Part shown: positions 45,961 through 55,405 of the stretch, piece after piece | Layout of the letters: each line of letters begins with the position of its first letter | Position numbering within the stretch: position 1 is the first letter of the stretch | Source of the DNA: Methylobacterium frigidaeris | GTDB lineage: Bacteria; Pseudomonadota; Alphaproteobacteria; Rhizobiales; Beijerinckiaceae | Assembly: GCF_022179185.1 (NCBI RefSeq) | Contig: NZ_BPQJ01000008.1 | Span: 62,001-126,000 of the forward strand | DNA: 64,000 nucleotides | Direction of reading: 5' to 3' | Notes under the pieces: model-generated | The model's input: only the letters and a program-made list of their open reading frames with translations | Database searches by the model: none | Told to the model about the DNA's origin: nothing | Made by a program: the position numbers and the translations under genes

Positions 45961-47208
45961 TCAGGCGGCCCGGGAATCCCCCGCCGCTCCCTCCAGGACC
46001 GTGACCCGCGTGTCGAAGGCGTGGATCCAGCCGAAATCCTCGGGGAAGCGTGCCATCCGGGCGTCGCGTTGCGCCAGGCCGGAGGGGCCGACCGCGTCAG
46101 GCAGGTGCAGGAGGCGGTTCGTTGCCCAGGCGCTGCGCTGGATCGTGCGGGTGCGCGTCTGCCGCAAGGCCTGGTAGCGCCGCATCATCCCGTCGAGATC
46201 GCGCGCGCCGCCGGCCGCCAGCAGTTCGGCCAGGGTCACGGCGTCCTCGATCGTGGTGTTGGCGCCCTGGCCATGATGGGGCAGCATGGCATGGGCGCTG
46301 TCGCCCATCAGCACCGCTCGGCCGCGGTGCCAGCGCCGCAGCGGATCGGTGACGAACAGGCCCCAGCGCTGGGTCTGGGGCAGGGCGTCCAGCATCTCGA
46401 TCACCGCCGGATGCCAGCCGGAAAAGCCCGCGCGGTGCTCGCCCGGTGCGATCCCGGCGAGCCAGCGCTCGGAGGTCCAGCGCTCCGGCCCCTCGACGAC
46501 GGCGAAGAAGTTCACGGAATCCGCCTGGCGGCCGATCGCGTAGTGCAGCAGGTGCGCGTCCGGCCCCATCCAGAACTGGATCGCCTCAGGGTCGGGCAGC
46601 GAGGGCAGCAGGCCCATCGGCACCACGCCCCGGAAGGCGCTGGTCCCGGAATAGCGCACCGTCTCGCCGCCGGTGATCCAGCGCCGCACCTCGGAGCGCA
46701 CGCCGTCGCCGCCGATCACGAGGTCGGCCTCCACCTCGGCGCCGTTCGCGAAGGTGAGCGCCATCGCGTCGCCGCGCTGATCGAGGGCGGTGAGGCGATG
46801 GCCGAGATGCAGGTCCTCGCCGGCGAGCGCCCCGCTCAGGACCTTCTGCAGGTCGGCCCGGTGCACGCCGTAATACGGCGCCCCGAACCTGGCCCGGTAG
46901 GCGCCGCCTTTCCGGACCGGGTGGGCGGCGATGCGGGCGCCGCTGCGCCCGTCGCGGTAGATCAGCTCGGTCGGCTCGGTCGAGACGGCGGCGAGCGCCG
47001 GCCCGAGGCCGAGGCGGTCGAGCTCCCGCGTCGCGTTGGCCGACAGCGCCACGGCGGCGCCGATCTCGGCGAGCTCCGCCGCCTGCTCGTAGATGGTAGC
47101 TCGGAGGCCGTGGGCGCGCAGGGCGAGGCCGAGGGTCAGGCCGCCGATGCCGCCGCCGATCACGGCGACGCGCAGGGGCTTGGCGGAAGCGGAGGATGTC
47201 GGCGTCAT
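45961..47208 (-). CDS. FAD-dependent aromatic hydroxylase (salicylate/3-hydroxybenzoate hydroxylase-like)
   Basis: 415 residues. Group A flavoprotein monooxygenase: GxGxxG in VAVIGGGIGGLTLGLA, the DG motif in VIGGDGVRSEVR, and the GD motif in AVLMGDSAHAMLPHHGQGAN. It uses NAD(P)H and O2 to hydroxylate a phenolic acid. Salicylate to catechol would feed catA next door; 3-hydroxybenzoate or 6-hydroxynicotinate hydroxylation is also possible. It follows the aromatic-acid MFS gene in the same direction (gap 78 bases). Confidence 0.85.
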   Translation of the reverse strand: MTPTSSASAKPLRVAVIGGGIGGLTLGLALRAHGLRATIYEQAAELAEIGAAVALSANATRELDRLGLGPALAAVSTEPTELIYRDGRSGARIAAHPVRKGGAYRARFGAPYYGVHRADLQKVLSGALAGEDLHLGHRLTALDQRGDAMALTFANGAEVEADLVIGGDGVRSEVRRWITGGETVRYSGTSAFRGVVPMGLLPSLPDPEAIQFWMGPDAHLLHYAIGRQADSVNFFAVVEGPERWTSERWLAGIAPGEHRAGFSGWHPAVIEMLDALPQTQRWGLFVTDPLRRWHRGRAVLMGDSAHAMLPHHGQGANTTIEDAVTLAELLAAGGARDLDGMMRRYQALRQTRTRTIQRSAWATNRLLHLPDAVGPSGLAQRDARMARFPEDFGWIHAFDTRVTVLEGAAGDSRAA

Positions 47209-47286
47209 GTCGGATCTCCCTGGGACGGCTCACGGACGCGAGGAGCCCGCGCGGGGCGATGGCGCCTCGCGCAGGGCAAGGGAGCC

Positions 47287-48633
47287 TCACGGGCTCTGGA
47301 GCACCGGGGCGAGGCGGGCTGCCGGGGTGCCGAGCCGTCCCTTGAGCAGGATGCTGCCAGCCGCAATCAGCGCCGGTACCGCGACGATGCCGAAGGTCGC
47401 CGGCAGGCCGAGGCCGAGGCCGATCAGCGAGGCGCCGATCATCGAGCCGACCACCGAGCCGACCCGGCCGACGGCGTTGGCCCAGGCGACGCCGGTCGCG
47501 CGGTTCGCGGTCGGGTAGTAGCTCGCCGAGAGGGCGTTGATGCCGATCTGCGAGCCGGCGACGCAGAAACCCGCGCCGAACACCGCCACCACCAGCAGCG
47601 GCACCGAGCTGGTCGCGCTGCCGATCAGGGCCACGAAGCCGGCGGCCGCGAGGTAGGACAGGCCCAGCACCGCGTGCGGGTTCATCCGGTCCATCAGCGT
47701 GCCCAGCACCAGCCCGCCGACGGTGCCGCCGGTGGCGAGCATCACCGTGACGAGGGAGGCCTCCTTGAGGGTGAGGCCGGCGCTGCTGATGATGGTTGGG
47801 AGCCAGCTCGACAGCAGGTAGAAGATCAGCAGGCTCATGAAGAAGGTGAGCCACAGGCACAGCGTGCCGGCGACGAGGCCGGGCTGGAAGAGCTGGCCGA
47901 TCGGCGAGCCCTTGGGCTTGGCGATGCCGGTGAAGACCGCGCCGGAGAAATTTTCCGCCGGGGCGATGCGGGCGAGGAGCCGCGCGACCGTCTCGGCCGG
48001 GGCCTGCTTGAGCACGAGGAAGCGCGCCGATTCCGGCAGGCCGAGCATCAGCACCGGCACCAGCGCGAGGGGCAGCACGCCGCCGATGACCAGCACCGAG
48101 GGCCAGCCGAAATCGGCGATCAGGTGCGCCGCCGCGAAGCCGCCGAGCGCCGAGCCGACGGTGAAGCCGCAGAACATCGCCATGGTGAGGAACGAGCGGC
48201 GATGCTCGGGACAGTATTCCGAGGTCAGCGTGATGGCGTTCGGCATCGCGCCGCCCAAGCCCAGCCCGGTGACGAAGCGCAGGATCGTCAGCATCTCGAT
48301 CGAGGTCGACCAGGCCGAGGCGAGGCTGGCGAGGCCGAAGAACGCCGTGGTGACGATCAGCATCGCCTTGCGGCCGACCCGGTCGGCGAGCGGGCCGAAC
48401 AGGAAGGCGCCGATCATCAGGCCGAACAGCCCGGCGCCGAACAGCGGCGCGAGCTGCGCCTGGCTCACCCCCCACTGGGCGCGGAGCGCCGGGGCGATGT
48501 AGCCGATGGCGGCGGTGTCGAACCCGTCGATGGCGACGACGAGGAAGCACAGGAGCACGATCCGCATCTGGAAGCGGGAGACCCCGTGGCGGTTGATGAC
48601 GTCCTGGACGTCGATGCTGCGTGGATTGGGCAT
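47287..48633 (-). CDS. benK: aromatic acid:H+ symporter, MFS (BenK/PcaK-like)
   Basis: 448 residues from the ATG at 48633 behind AGGAGGAAA. AAHS branch of the MFS: VAIDGFDTAAIGYIAPAL in helix 1, GPLADRVGRKAML in loop 2-3, and RFVTGLGLGGAMPNAITLTS in helix 4, with 12 helices overall. It brings aromatic acids such as benzoate across the inner membrane. It is placed after catC, separated by a 277-base gap with a palindromic repeat. Confidence 0.9.
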   Translation of the reverse strand: MPNPRSIDVQDVINRHGVSRFQMRIVLLCFLVVAIDGFDTAAIGYIAPALRAQWGVSQAQLAPLFGAGLFGLMIGAFLFGPLADRVGRKAMLIVTTAFFGLASLASAWSTSIEMLTILRFVTGLGLGGAMPNAITLTSEYCPEHRRSFLTMAMFCGFTVGSALGGFAAAHLIADFGWPSVLVIGGVLPLALVPVLMLGLPESARFLVLKQAPAETVARLLARIAPAENFSGAVFTGIAKPKGSPIGQLFQPGLVAGTLCLWLTFFMSLLIFYLLSSWLPTIISSAGLTLKEASLVTVMLATGGTVGGLVLGTLMDRMNPHAVLGLSYLAAAGFVALIGSATSSVPLLVVAVFGAGFCVAGSQIGINALSASYYPTANRATGVAWANAVGRVGSVVGSMIGASLIGLGLGLPATFGIVAVPALIAAGSILLKGRLGTPAARLAPVLQSP

Positions 48634-48649
48634 GGGCTGGTTTCCTCCT

Positions 48650-48665
48650 GATATTTTTTGGTATC
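48650..48665. promoter_or_regulatory. GATA-N8-TATC palindrome, candidate LysR site upstream of benK
   Basis: Reads GATA TTTTTTGG TATC on the plus strand. It is close to the ATAC-N7-GTAT half-site layout bound by CatM/BenM and sits just outside the benK ribosome site. A match is possible but loose. Confidence 0.3.
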
Positions 48666-48720
48666 GCGCATGATTGCGCTGTGATCTGTCGACACGATCG
48701 ACAGGCTTTCTGCTCTCCTG

Positions 48721-48855
48721 GTCATTCCGGGGCCGCGCAATGGAGCCCGGAACCCGGAACCAGAGGGCATTCAGGACTGAGGGCCCGCGTTCCGCTTCGT
48801 TCGGTACTCTCTGAGCGTCTGGATCCCGGGTTCCGCTGCGCGGCCCCGGGATGAC
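48721..48855. repeat. ~135-bp palindromic intergenic repeat, second family
   Basis: Arms GTCATTCCGGGGCCGCGCA (48721-48739) and a near-complement at 48837-48855, with an inner pair around GCCCGGAACCC / CCCGGGTTCC. It is different from the CATCCTGAGGTGC family. It lies between catC and benK, and it may separate their expression. Confidence 0.7.
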
Positions 48856-48910
48856 CAGGAGGGGTGTCACGATGAGAGCCGTTTCGGCTGCACCGGTGAT
48901 CCGAGGTGCT

Positions 48911-49189
48911 TCAGCCGATCGCCGAGGGGTGGCGCGCGAGCGGAGTCACGCGCATCGTCATGAACGGGAAGAGCGGCAGGCCGGACAGGATGTCGTGCAG
49001 CTCGTCGTGGCTCTCGACGTCGAAGACGCTGACGTTGGCGTAGCGTCCGGCCACCCGCCACAGGTGGCGCCACTTGCCCTGGCGCTGGAGATCCTGGGCT
49101 CTGGCCTTCTCGTCGGCCTTCAGCTTGGCGACGTGTTCGGGATCGAGGCCGTGCGGGATCGCGACGTCCATCTCGACGCAGTACAGCAT
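48911..49189 (-). CDS. catC: muconolactone delta-isomerase
   Basis: 92 residues, the normal size of CatC. MLYCVEMDVAIPHGLDPE is the typical start, and KWRHLWRVAGRYANVSVFDV the conserved core. It isomerises (+)-muconolactone to beta-ketoadipate enol-lactone. The start is four bases after the catB stop. Confidence 0.95.
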   Translation of the reverse strand: MLYCVEMDVAIPHGLDPEHVAKLKADEKARAQDLQRQGKWRHLWRVAGRYANVSVFDVESHDELHDILSGLPLFPFMTMRVTPLARHPSAIG

Positions 49190-49193
49190 GGGA

Positions 49194-50363
49194 TCAGCTC
49201 CGGGCGTAGTGGCGCAGCTTGTCGGGATCGAGGGTCACGCCGAGGCCGGGGCCCTCGGGCAGGTGCACCGCGAAGTCGTGGAAGGCCAGCGGCTCGGTGA
49301 CGAGGTCGCCGGTGAGGATCTGCGGCCCGAAATGCTCGCAGCCCCAGGCGAGGTCGCGCAGGCCCGCGAAGGCGTGCAGATGCGCCGCGGCGCCGACCGA
49401 GCTTTCCAACAGGCAGCCGCCGTAGAGACCGATGCCGGCGGCCTCCGCCACCGCCGCGACCTTGCGCAGACCCACGAGGCCGCCATGCTTGACGAGCTTG
49501 AGCGAGACGGCGTCGGCCGCAGCCGCCTCGGCGACCGCCAGCATGTCGTGCGAGGTGAACACGCACTCGTCGGCGAGCAGCGGCGGCACCCTGTCCCGCG
49601 CCCGCAGGCGGCCCATTCCGGCGACGTTCCAGGCCGGCAGCGGCTGCTCGACGAGGGCGATGCCGAGATCGGCGAGACACGGCAGGCAGCGCCGGGCGGT
49701 GGTCTCGTCCCAGGCCTGGTTGGCGTCGACGATCAGGGTGGCGCGCTCGGTGAGCGCCTTCGCGAGGCGGGCCAGCCGCGCGAGATCGGCCTCCGGCGAT
49801 TGCGCGCCGATCTTGATCTTGAAGGTGCGGTGCAGCCTCGCCGCGAGCTTGGCTTCGGCTTCGGCGATCTCCTGGTCGGGGTCGCCGGAGGCCAGCGTCC
49901 ACAGCACCGGGAAGCTCGTGCGCACCGCGCCGCCCAGGAGCGCGGCCACCGGAAGGTCGAGACTCTTGCCGACTGCGTCGAACAGGGCGGTCTCGAGCGC
50001 CGCCTTGGCGGCGTTGTTGCGCTTGGCCGCGGCGTCCAGGCGCTCGCCGGCCGTCACGAAGCGGTCGGCCGGCTGCCCGGTCATGGCCGGGGCGAGGTAG
50101 GTGTCGATGGTGGCCTTGATGCCCTCGACGCTCTCCTCGCTCCAGCGCGGCCCGCCGAGGGTCGCGGCCTCGCCGATGCCCTCGACGCCGTTGGCGAGGC
50201 GGAGCTGGACGATGACGTAGCTCTGCGCGGTGACGGAGGTCTGGGAGAGCTTGTGCTTTCGCACCGTCGGCACGTCCACGATCGTGGTGCGGATCTCCGT
50301 GACCGTGAGGTCTCGGGCGGGCGCGTGGCGCACGGCATCGTGGAGCTGGGTCTTCGCGAGCAT
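49194..50363 (-). CDS. catB: muconate cycloisomerase
   Basis: 389 residues from the ATG at 50363. Enolase superfamily: Lys182 and catalytic Lys184 in FKIKIG, metal ligands Asp213 (VDANQAW), Glu239 (LVEQPLP) and Asp265 (LADECV), and the opposing lysine in LKLVKHGG. It cyclises cis,cis-muconate to muconolactone. It lies between catA and catC, as in classical cat operons. Confidence 0.95.
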   Translation of the reverse strand: MLAKTQLHDAVRHAPARDLTVTEIRTTIVDVPTVRKHKLSQTSVTAQSYVIVQLRLANGVEGIGEAATLGGPRWSEESVEGIKATIDTYLAPAMTGQPADRFVTAGERLDAAAKRNNAAKAALETALFDAVGKSLDLPVAALLGGAVRTSFPVLWTLASGDPDQEIAEAEAKLAARLHRTFKIKIGAQSPEADLARLARLAKALTERATLIVDANQAWDETTARRCLPCLADLGIALVEQPLPAWNVAGMGRLRARDRVPPLLADECVFTSHDMLAVAEAAAADAVSLKLVKHGGLVGLRKVAAVAEAAGIGLYGGCLLESSVGAAAHLHAFAGLRDLAWGCEHFGPQILTGDLVTEPLAFHDFAVHLPEGPGLGVTLDPDKLRHYARS

Positions 50364-50450
50364 GGGGGTCTCGGGAGTGTGATGGGGCGGCGTGAGCCGG
50401 AGAATGGACGTCGAGGCCGGGCCACCGGATCGTGCCGCGGCGCGGTCCCG

Positions 50451-50608
50451 ACCCTCCCCCCTCTGCGGGGGAGGGGGCCCCATGGAGTGGGGCGGGAGAG
50501 GGGAGCGCGACGGCGCAAGGATGGGGCGCCCGTCATCACGGCCGCGACCTGTCCGGGAGCGGCGTCCCTCCGCCTAGCTCGCCACCTTCCCCGCAGAGGG
50601 GGGAGGGT
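50451..50608. repeat. GC-rich inverted repeat between catA and catB
   Basis: A perfect 20-base pair: 50451-50470 (ACCCTCCCCCCTCTGCGGGG) and 50589-50608. It occupies most of the 275-base catA-catB gap. Similar CCCTCCCC/GGGGAGG short hairpins are seen near 54046 and 56616, so it belongs to a repeat type scattered in this genome. Confidence 0.7.
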
Positions 50609-50638
50609 TCGCGCGCGATCCGTTGCGCTCGGTGTGCT

Positions 50639-51595
50639 TCAGGCCGCTTCCGCGTGCGGCCGCACCACCACCGGATCCGGGCCGTGGGCCACCTCCGGGT
50701 TGAGCGCGAAGTCGAAGCGGATCGCCGAGTACGGCTCGTTCAAGCCCGCCGCCGCGAGCGCCGCCGGGTCGGTGACGCGCGAAACCTCGGCGATCAGCCC
50801 GTCGCGGGTGGCGAAGGCGAAGTCGTCGTGGAGGTAGGGATCGTCCGAGAGGTTGATCTGCGTCGTCAGCTGCCGGTGGCCGGGGCCGGAGACGAAGAAG
50901 TGGATATGGGCCGGGCGCTGGCCGTGGCGGCCGAGCTGGTCGAGGAGCTTCTGGGTCTGGCCCTGCGGCGGGCAGCCGTAGCCCTTCGGCAGGATGCTGC
51001 GGAAGCGATAGCGGCCCTCCTCATCGGTTTCGATGCGCCGGCGCAGGTTCCAGGTGCTCTGGCTCTTGTCGAACACCGAGTAGTTGCCGAGCGTGTTGGC
51101 GTGCCAGACGTCGACGATGGCGTTCGCCACCGGCGCGCCGCCCCGGCCCGTCACCTGACCCTCGACGATTAGCACCTCGCCGTCCTCCGGGTCGTCGTCG
51201 AGGCGCGCCTCGCCCTTCGCCAGCGGCGCCCCGGCGACGTAGAGCGGGCCCTCGATGGTGCGCGGCGTGCCGCCCTCGATTCCGGCCGCCCGCTCCTTGG
51301 CGTCGATGCACAGGTCGATGAAGTGCTCGATGCCGAGGCCCGGCATCAGCAGGCCGAACTCGTTGGCCTGGCCGGTCTCGGTCAGGTAGCTCATCGCGGT
51401 CCAGAACTCGCTCGGCGTGACGTCGAGCTCCTCGACGATCCGGCAGGCATCCTCGACGACGCGGCGCACGATCTGCTTGATGCGCGGGTTGCCGGTCTCG
51501 GTCGAGAGACCCGCGACCTTGTCGAACAGGGCTTGAGCCTCGGCGGAATCGGCGATCGTGGAATGTGTGATCTTGGAATGTGTGATCGTGGACAT
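50639..51595 (-). CDS. catA: catechol 1,2-dioxygenase
   Basis: 318 residues. Intradiol dioxygenase: iron ligands Tyr172 (NTLGNYSVFD), Tyr206 (KGYGCPP), His230 and His232 (RPAHIHFF). It cleaves catechol to cis,cis-muconate. The N-terminus holds three near-copies of a 15-base unit (ITHSK/ITHST), so the true start may be a few codons in. It follows benD by 33 bases. Confidence 0.96.
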   Translation of the reverse strand: MSTITHSKITHSTIADSAEAQALFDKVAGLSTETGNPRIKQIVRRVVEDACRIVEELDVTPSEFWTAMSYLTETGQANEFGLLMPGLGIEHFIDLCIDAKERAAGIEGGTPRTIEGPLYVAGAPLAKGEARLDDDPEDGEVLIVEGQVTGRGGAPVANAIVDVWHANTLGNYSVFDKSQSTWNLRRRIETDEEGRYRFRSILPKGYGCPPQGQTQKLLDQLGRHGQRPAHIHFFVSGPGHRQLTTQINLSDDPYLHDDFAFATRDGLIAEVSRVTDPAALAAAGLNEPYSAIRFDFALNPEVAHGPDPVVVRPHAEAA

Positions 51596-51628
51596 GGGCG
51601 TTTCCTCTCTTGCTTGGTTGGGATGGGT

Positions 51629-52423
51629 TCAGCCGAGGTCGCCGCCGGCCACCGGCAGGGTGACCCCGGTGACGTAGGAGGCCTCGTCGGAGGCGAGAAA
51701 CAGGATCGCGGCGGCCTGCTCGGCGGCGGTGCCGTAGCGGTGCATCAGGCTCGACGCCGTGGTCTGGGCCACCACCTCGGCGATCCAGGTCCGCTCCTGG
51801 TCGCTCGGCGGAGTCGGGTTGCGGGCGATGCGCCGGGGCGGCGCCTCGGTGCCGCCGGGCGCCACCGCGTTCACCCGGATGCCGTGCTCGGCATATTCGA
51901 AAGCCAAGCAGGCGGTGAGCGCGTTCACCCCGCCCTTGGCGGCGGCGTAGGGAACGCGGTTGACGCCGCGCGTCGCCACCGACGAGACGTTGACGATGCT
52001 GCCGCTCCCCTGCGCCAGCAGGTGCGGCAGCGCCGCCCGGCAGCACCACAGGGTCGGGAAGAGCGATCGCCGGATCTCGGCCTCGACCTCGTGCGGGGCG
52101 TAATGGGCGAACGGCTTGAACCAGATCGAGCCGCCGACATTGTTGACCAGCACGTCGAGCCGGCCGAACCGCGCGACCGCCGCCGCCATGACGCCCTCGC
52201 TGCCTTCGAACGTCTCGACGTCGGCAAGCTGCACCGCCGTCGTCGCGCCGAGGTCGCGGCAGGCGGCTGCCGTCTCCTCGACGATCTCCGAGCGGTCGGT
52301 GAGGAGGAGGGCGGCGCCCTCCCGGGCGAGGCGCAGGGCGACCTCGCGGCCGATGCCCTGCGCGGCGCCGGTCACCACCGCGACCTTGGCCGAGAAGCGC
52401 CCGGGCGAGACGAAGCCGCTCAT
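51629..52423 (-). CDS. benD: benzoate cis-diol dehydrogenase
   Basis: 264 residues. Short-chain dehydrogenase: TGAAQGIGREVALRLA, LVNNVGG, SSVATRGVNRVPYAAAKGG with Tyr and Lys. It oxidises the 1,2-dihydrodiol of benzoate (with CO2 loss) to catechol. Its presence together with benABC argues for benzoate rather than anthranilate as substrate. The start overlaps benC by four bases. Confidence 0.95.
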   Translation of the reverse strand: MSGFVSPGRFSAKVAVVTGAAQGIGREVALRLAREGAALLLTDRSEIVEETAAACRDLGATTAVQLADVETFEGSEGVMAAAVARFGRLDVLVNNVGGSIWFKPFAHYAPHEVEAEIRRSLFPTLWCCRAALPHLLAQGSGSIVNVSSVATRGVNRVPYAAAKGGVNALTACLAFEYAEHGIRVNAVAPGGTEAPPRRIARNPTPPSDQERTWIAEVVAQTTASSLMHRYGTAAEQAAAILFLASDEASYVTGVTLPVAGGDLG

Positions 52424-53445
52424 GCCACGCCTCCGGCGCCGCTCGCCGCGAACTTTTCGAAGTGGAAGCTCGCCGGGCTCAAAGCTCGCTCGGCGAAGGT
52501 CCGGCGGACCGCGTCGACCATCGCGGGCGGGCCGCAGAGATAGGTGTCGACGTCGCCGCCATGCAGGTGCGCGTCGGCCAGATGCTCGGTGACGTAGCCC
52601 CGCTTCGGATGCCGGCTCTCCGAGGAGGCCACGCAGGTCTCGAAGCTGAAGCCCGGGATCTTCGCCGCGGCGTCTTCGAGCGCGTCGGTCTCGACGAGGT
52701 CGGCATCGTGCGTCACGCCGTAGACGAGATGGATCGGCTGATCGGATCCGGTCTCCGCGAGCTTGCCCAGCATCGACAGGAACGGCGCCAGGCCGGTGCC
52801 GCCGGCGAGCATCAGCACCGGGCGGCGGATCTCGCGCAGGTAGAAGCTGCCGGAAGGACCCGTCAGGTCGAGGTCGTCGCCCTCCCGCGCGCCCTCCGAG
52901 AGGAAGGTGCTCATCAGCCCGCCCGGGATGTTGCGGATCAGGAACTCGGCGCGGGCGCTGCCCGGGGCCGAGCTGAACGAGTAGGAGCGTGCCTGCGCGC
53001 TCCCCGGCACCGCGATGTTGACGTACTGCCCCGGCAGGAAGCCGACCGGCTCCTCGGTCTCGACGCTGAGCCCGAAGGTGGTGTCGGACAGCCGACGGAC
53101 CGAAGCGACCCTGCCCTTGAGGGCGGCCGCCCTGGTCTTGCAGACCTCCGAGGAGGCGGCCACCGCCAGCACCAGGTCGGTCTCGGGCCGCATCTGGCAG
53201 GCGAGGCCGTAGCCTTGCGCCGCCTCCTCGTCGGAGAGCGCGTCCTCGATGTAGTGGCCCGGGTCGAACCGGCCGGATTCGCAGTGGACCCGGCAGGTGC
53301 CGCAGGCGCCGTCCCGGCAGTCGAGCGGGATGTTGATGCCGAGGCGGTAGGAGGCGTCCGCCACCGTCTCGCCCGGCCGGCAGGCGATGAACCGGGTGAC
53401 TCCGTCCTCGAAATTGAGCGCGACGTTGTTCAGACCGATGCTCAC
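52420..53445 (-). CDS. benC: benzoate 1,2-dioxygenase electron transfer component
   Basis: 341 residues. N-terminal plant-type [2Fe-2S] ferredoxin: C43, C48, C51 in CRDGACGTC and C83 in LACQM. It is followed by FAD-binding RSYSFSS and NAD-binding AGGTGLAPFLSM. It passes electrons from NADH to the BenAB oxygenase. Its start is ten bases after benB. Confidence 0.96.
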   Translation of the reverse strand: MSIGLNNVALNFEDGVTRFIACRPGETVADASYRLGINIPLDCRDGACGTCRVHCESGRFDPGHYIEDALSDEEAAQGYGLACQMRPETDLVLAVAASSEVCKTRAAALKGRVASVRRLSDTTFGLSVETEEPVGFLPGQYVNIAVPGSAQARSYSFSSAPGSARAEFLIRNIPGGLMSTFLSEGAREGDDLDLTGPSGSFYLREIRRPVLMLAGGTGLAPFLSMLGKLAETGSDQPIHLVYGVTHDADLVETDALEDAAAKIPGFSFETCVASSESRHPKRGYVTEHLADAHLHGGDVDTYLCGPPAMVDAVRRTFAERALSPASFHFEKFAASGAGGVA

Positions 53446-53455
53446 GGCGCTCTCC

Positions 53456-53947
53456 CTAGATGTGATAAACGTCGATGACGTGGTGGATGTAGTCGTTCTT
53501 GAGGATGACCTTCTTGTTCTTGATCAGGGGGGTCTCCCGGCTGGTATCGAGCGTATAGAACGACGTGCCGAAATGCGTATCCACCGTCTTGTAGCGGTAG
53601 TTGAAGGTGAGCCAGTTGAAGCGCAGCTTGCAGGTGGCGTCATCCTGCTCCAGGATCTCGACGTTGGAGATGTTGTGCGAGGTGCGCGGCTCCGGCAGGC
53701 TGGTGGCGCTGGAGCGCTCGGTGCGGATGCGGAAGACCCGATCCTCCAGGCCGCTGCGGCTGTCGTAGTAGATCAGCGAGACGTCGGCTTGAGGATCGGT
53801 GACGAGCTGGTCGTCGTCGTCCCAGGACGGCATCCAGAACTCGACGTCGGGGGCGTAGAGCGCCAGCCAGGCGTCGAAGTCGCGGTCGTCGAGGAAGCGG
53901 GCCTCGCGGTAGAGGAATTGCTGCACCTGCTCCAGGGTCAGGGGCAT
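53456..53947 (-). CDS. benB: benzoate 1,2-dioxygenase, small (beta) subunit
   Basis: 163 residues from the ATG at 53947 (AAGGAG upstream). Typical BenB: MPLTLEQVQQFLYREARFLD, LALYAPDVEFWMPSWDDDD and the C-terminal KNKKVILKNDYIHHVIDVYHI region. It is structural, with no cofactor. It follows benA by 129 bases. Confidence 0.94.
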   Translation of the reverse strand: MPLTLEQVQQFLYREARFLDDRDFDAWLALYAPDVEFWMPSWDDDDQLVTDPQADVSLIYYDSRSGLEDRVFRIRTERSSATSLPEPRTSHNISNVEILEQDDATCKLRFNWLTFNYRYKTVDTHFGTSFYTLDTSRETPLIKNKKVILKNDYIHHVIDVYHI

Positions 53948-54076
53948 CGGAGGGCTCCTTGAGGGCGTGCGGGGGCGCTCGGCGCCCCGGTCGGGGGCGG
54001 CGCCGTCGACATGGATTGGAAGGGTTGGTTCGCGGATGAGCCGCCTTCCCCTCCCCACAAGGGAGAGGGCGTTGCG

Positions 54077-55405
54077 CTACGGCAGGTGCCGCCGCATCGT
54101 GTCCATCCAGTAGCGGTGCTGGATCGCGAACAGGCCCTCGTCCTCGGTCTTGGCGCCACTCAGGAGCGGCTTCAGCCCGATCGCCCGCGCGCCCTCGTCC
54201 GCGCCCTCGATCCAGTGCTTGGCGCCGCGGCAGAGGTCGTTCCACTGCGCCGCGCGGCCGCGATAGCCGATCTGGCAGGCGCGGAACTCTTCCAGGTCGT
54301 CCGGGGTCGCCATGCCGCTGGCGTTGAAGAAGTCCTCGTACTGGCGGATGCGCCGGGCCCGCGCTTCCGCGCCCTCGCCCTTCGGCGCGATGCAGTAGAT
54401 CGTCACCTCGGTCTTATCGACCGCGATCGGCCGGTAGGTGCGGATCTGCGACGAGAACTGGTCCATCAGGTAGACGTTCGGATAGAGGCAGAGATTGCGC
54501 GAGCGGTTGATCATCCAATCCGCCATCGCCTGCCCGTGCCGCTCCGCCAGCTCCCCGCGCCGGTCCCAGTTCGGGCGGTCCTCCGGGTTCGACCAGGTGG
54601 TCCAGAGCAGGAGGTGGCCGTGCTCGAACGAGTAGAACCCGCCGCCCTGCTTGGCCCAGCCGCCCGCATCCATGGCACGGGTCTTGTCGACGACGTGCGA
54701 TTCCTTGCGCCGGCTGGTGGTGGCGGCGTAGTTCCAGTGCGTCGCGCTGACGTGGTAGCCGTCGGCGCCGTTCTCGGTCTGGAGCTTCCAGTTGCCGTCG
54801 AAGACGTAGGTCGAGGAGCCGCGCAGCACCTCGAGCCCGTCCGGCGACTGGTCGACGATCATGTCGATGATCCGCGTCGCCTCGCCGAGATGCTCGGTCA
54901 GCGGCTTCACGTCGGGGTTGAGGCTGCCGAACAGGAAGCCGCGGTAATTCTCGAACCGGGCGACCTTGGTCAGGTCGTGCGAGCCGTCGCGGTTGAAGCT
55001 CTCGGGATAGCCGGCGCCGTCCGGATCCTTGACCTTGAGGAGCTTGCCCCCGTTGCTGAAGGTCCAGCCGTGGAACGGGCAGGTGAAGGTCGCCTTGTTG
55101 CCGCGCTTGTGCCGGCACACCATCGCGCCGCGGTGGCTGCACGCATTGACGAAGGCCTGCAACTCGCCCTTGCGGTTGCGGGTGATGACCACCGGCTGGC
55201 GGCCCATGAAGGTGGTGAAGTAGTCGTTCGGGTTCGGGATCTGGCTCTCGTGGGCCATGTAGATCCAGTTGCCCTCGAAGATGTGCTGCATCTCCAATTC
55301 GAAGATGTCGGGGTCGGTGAAGATGTCCCGCCGGCAGCGATAGATTCCGGTCTCCGGGTTCTCCTCGACTGCGCCCTCGACCATCTGATGCAGATCGTCC
55401 AGCAT
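54077..55405 (-). CDS. benA: benzoate 1,2-dioxygenase, large (alpha) subunit
   Basis: 442 residues. Rieske [2Fe-2S] cluster: Cys89, His91, Cys109 and His112 in CSHRGAMVC and CPFHGW. The mononuclear iron site is in [16 protein letters not shown] (His, His). It inserts O2 to give benzoate cis-1,2-diol. It is the first gene of the ben-cat cluster, divergent from a LysR regulator. Confidence 0.96.
   Translation of the reverse strand: MLDDLHQMVEGAVEENPETGIYRCRRDIFTDPDIFELEMQHIFEGNWIYMAHESQIPNPNDYFTTFMGRQPVVITRNRKGELQAFVNACSHRGAMVCRHKRGNKATFTCPFHGWTFSNGGKLLKVKDPDGAGYPESFNRDGSHDLTKVARFENYRGFLFGSLNPDVKPLTEHLGEATRIIDMIVDQSPDGLEVLRGSSTYVFDGNWKLQTENGADGYHVSATHWNYAATTSRRKESHVVDKTRAMDAGGWAKQGGGFYSFEHGHLLLWTTWSNPEDRPNWDRRGELAERHGQAMADWMINRSRNLCLYPNVYLMDQFSSQIRTYRPIAVDKTEVTIYCIAPKGEGAEARARRIRQYEDFFNASGMATPDDLEEFRACQIGYRGRAAQWNDLCRGAKHWIEGADEGARAIGLKPLLSGAKTEDEGLFAIQHRYWMDTMRRHLP

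Noticed and set aside
45569..46177. intact 202-codon gene
   Set aside because: Only a broken SDR segment is recognisable; the rest is antisense to the flavoprotein gene.
46021..48651. 876-codon plus frame
   Set aside because: Antisense to the flavoprotein hydroxylase and benK genes, both of which have strong motifs.
52420..55405. anthranilate 1,2-dioxygenase (antABC)
   Set aside because: benD follows directly; anthranilate dioxygenation needs no diol dehydrogenase. Benzoate is the better call.
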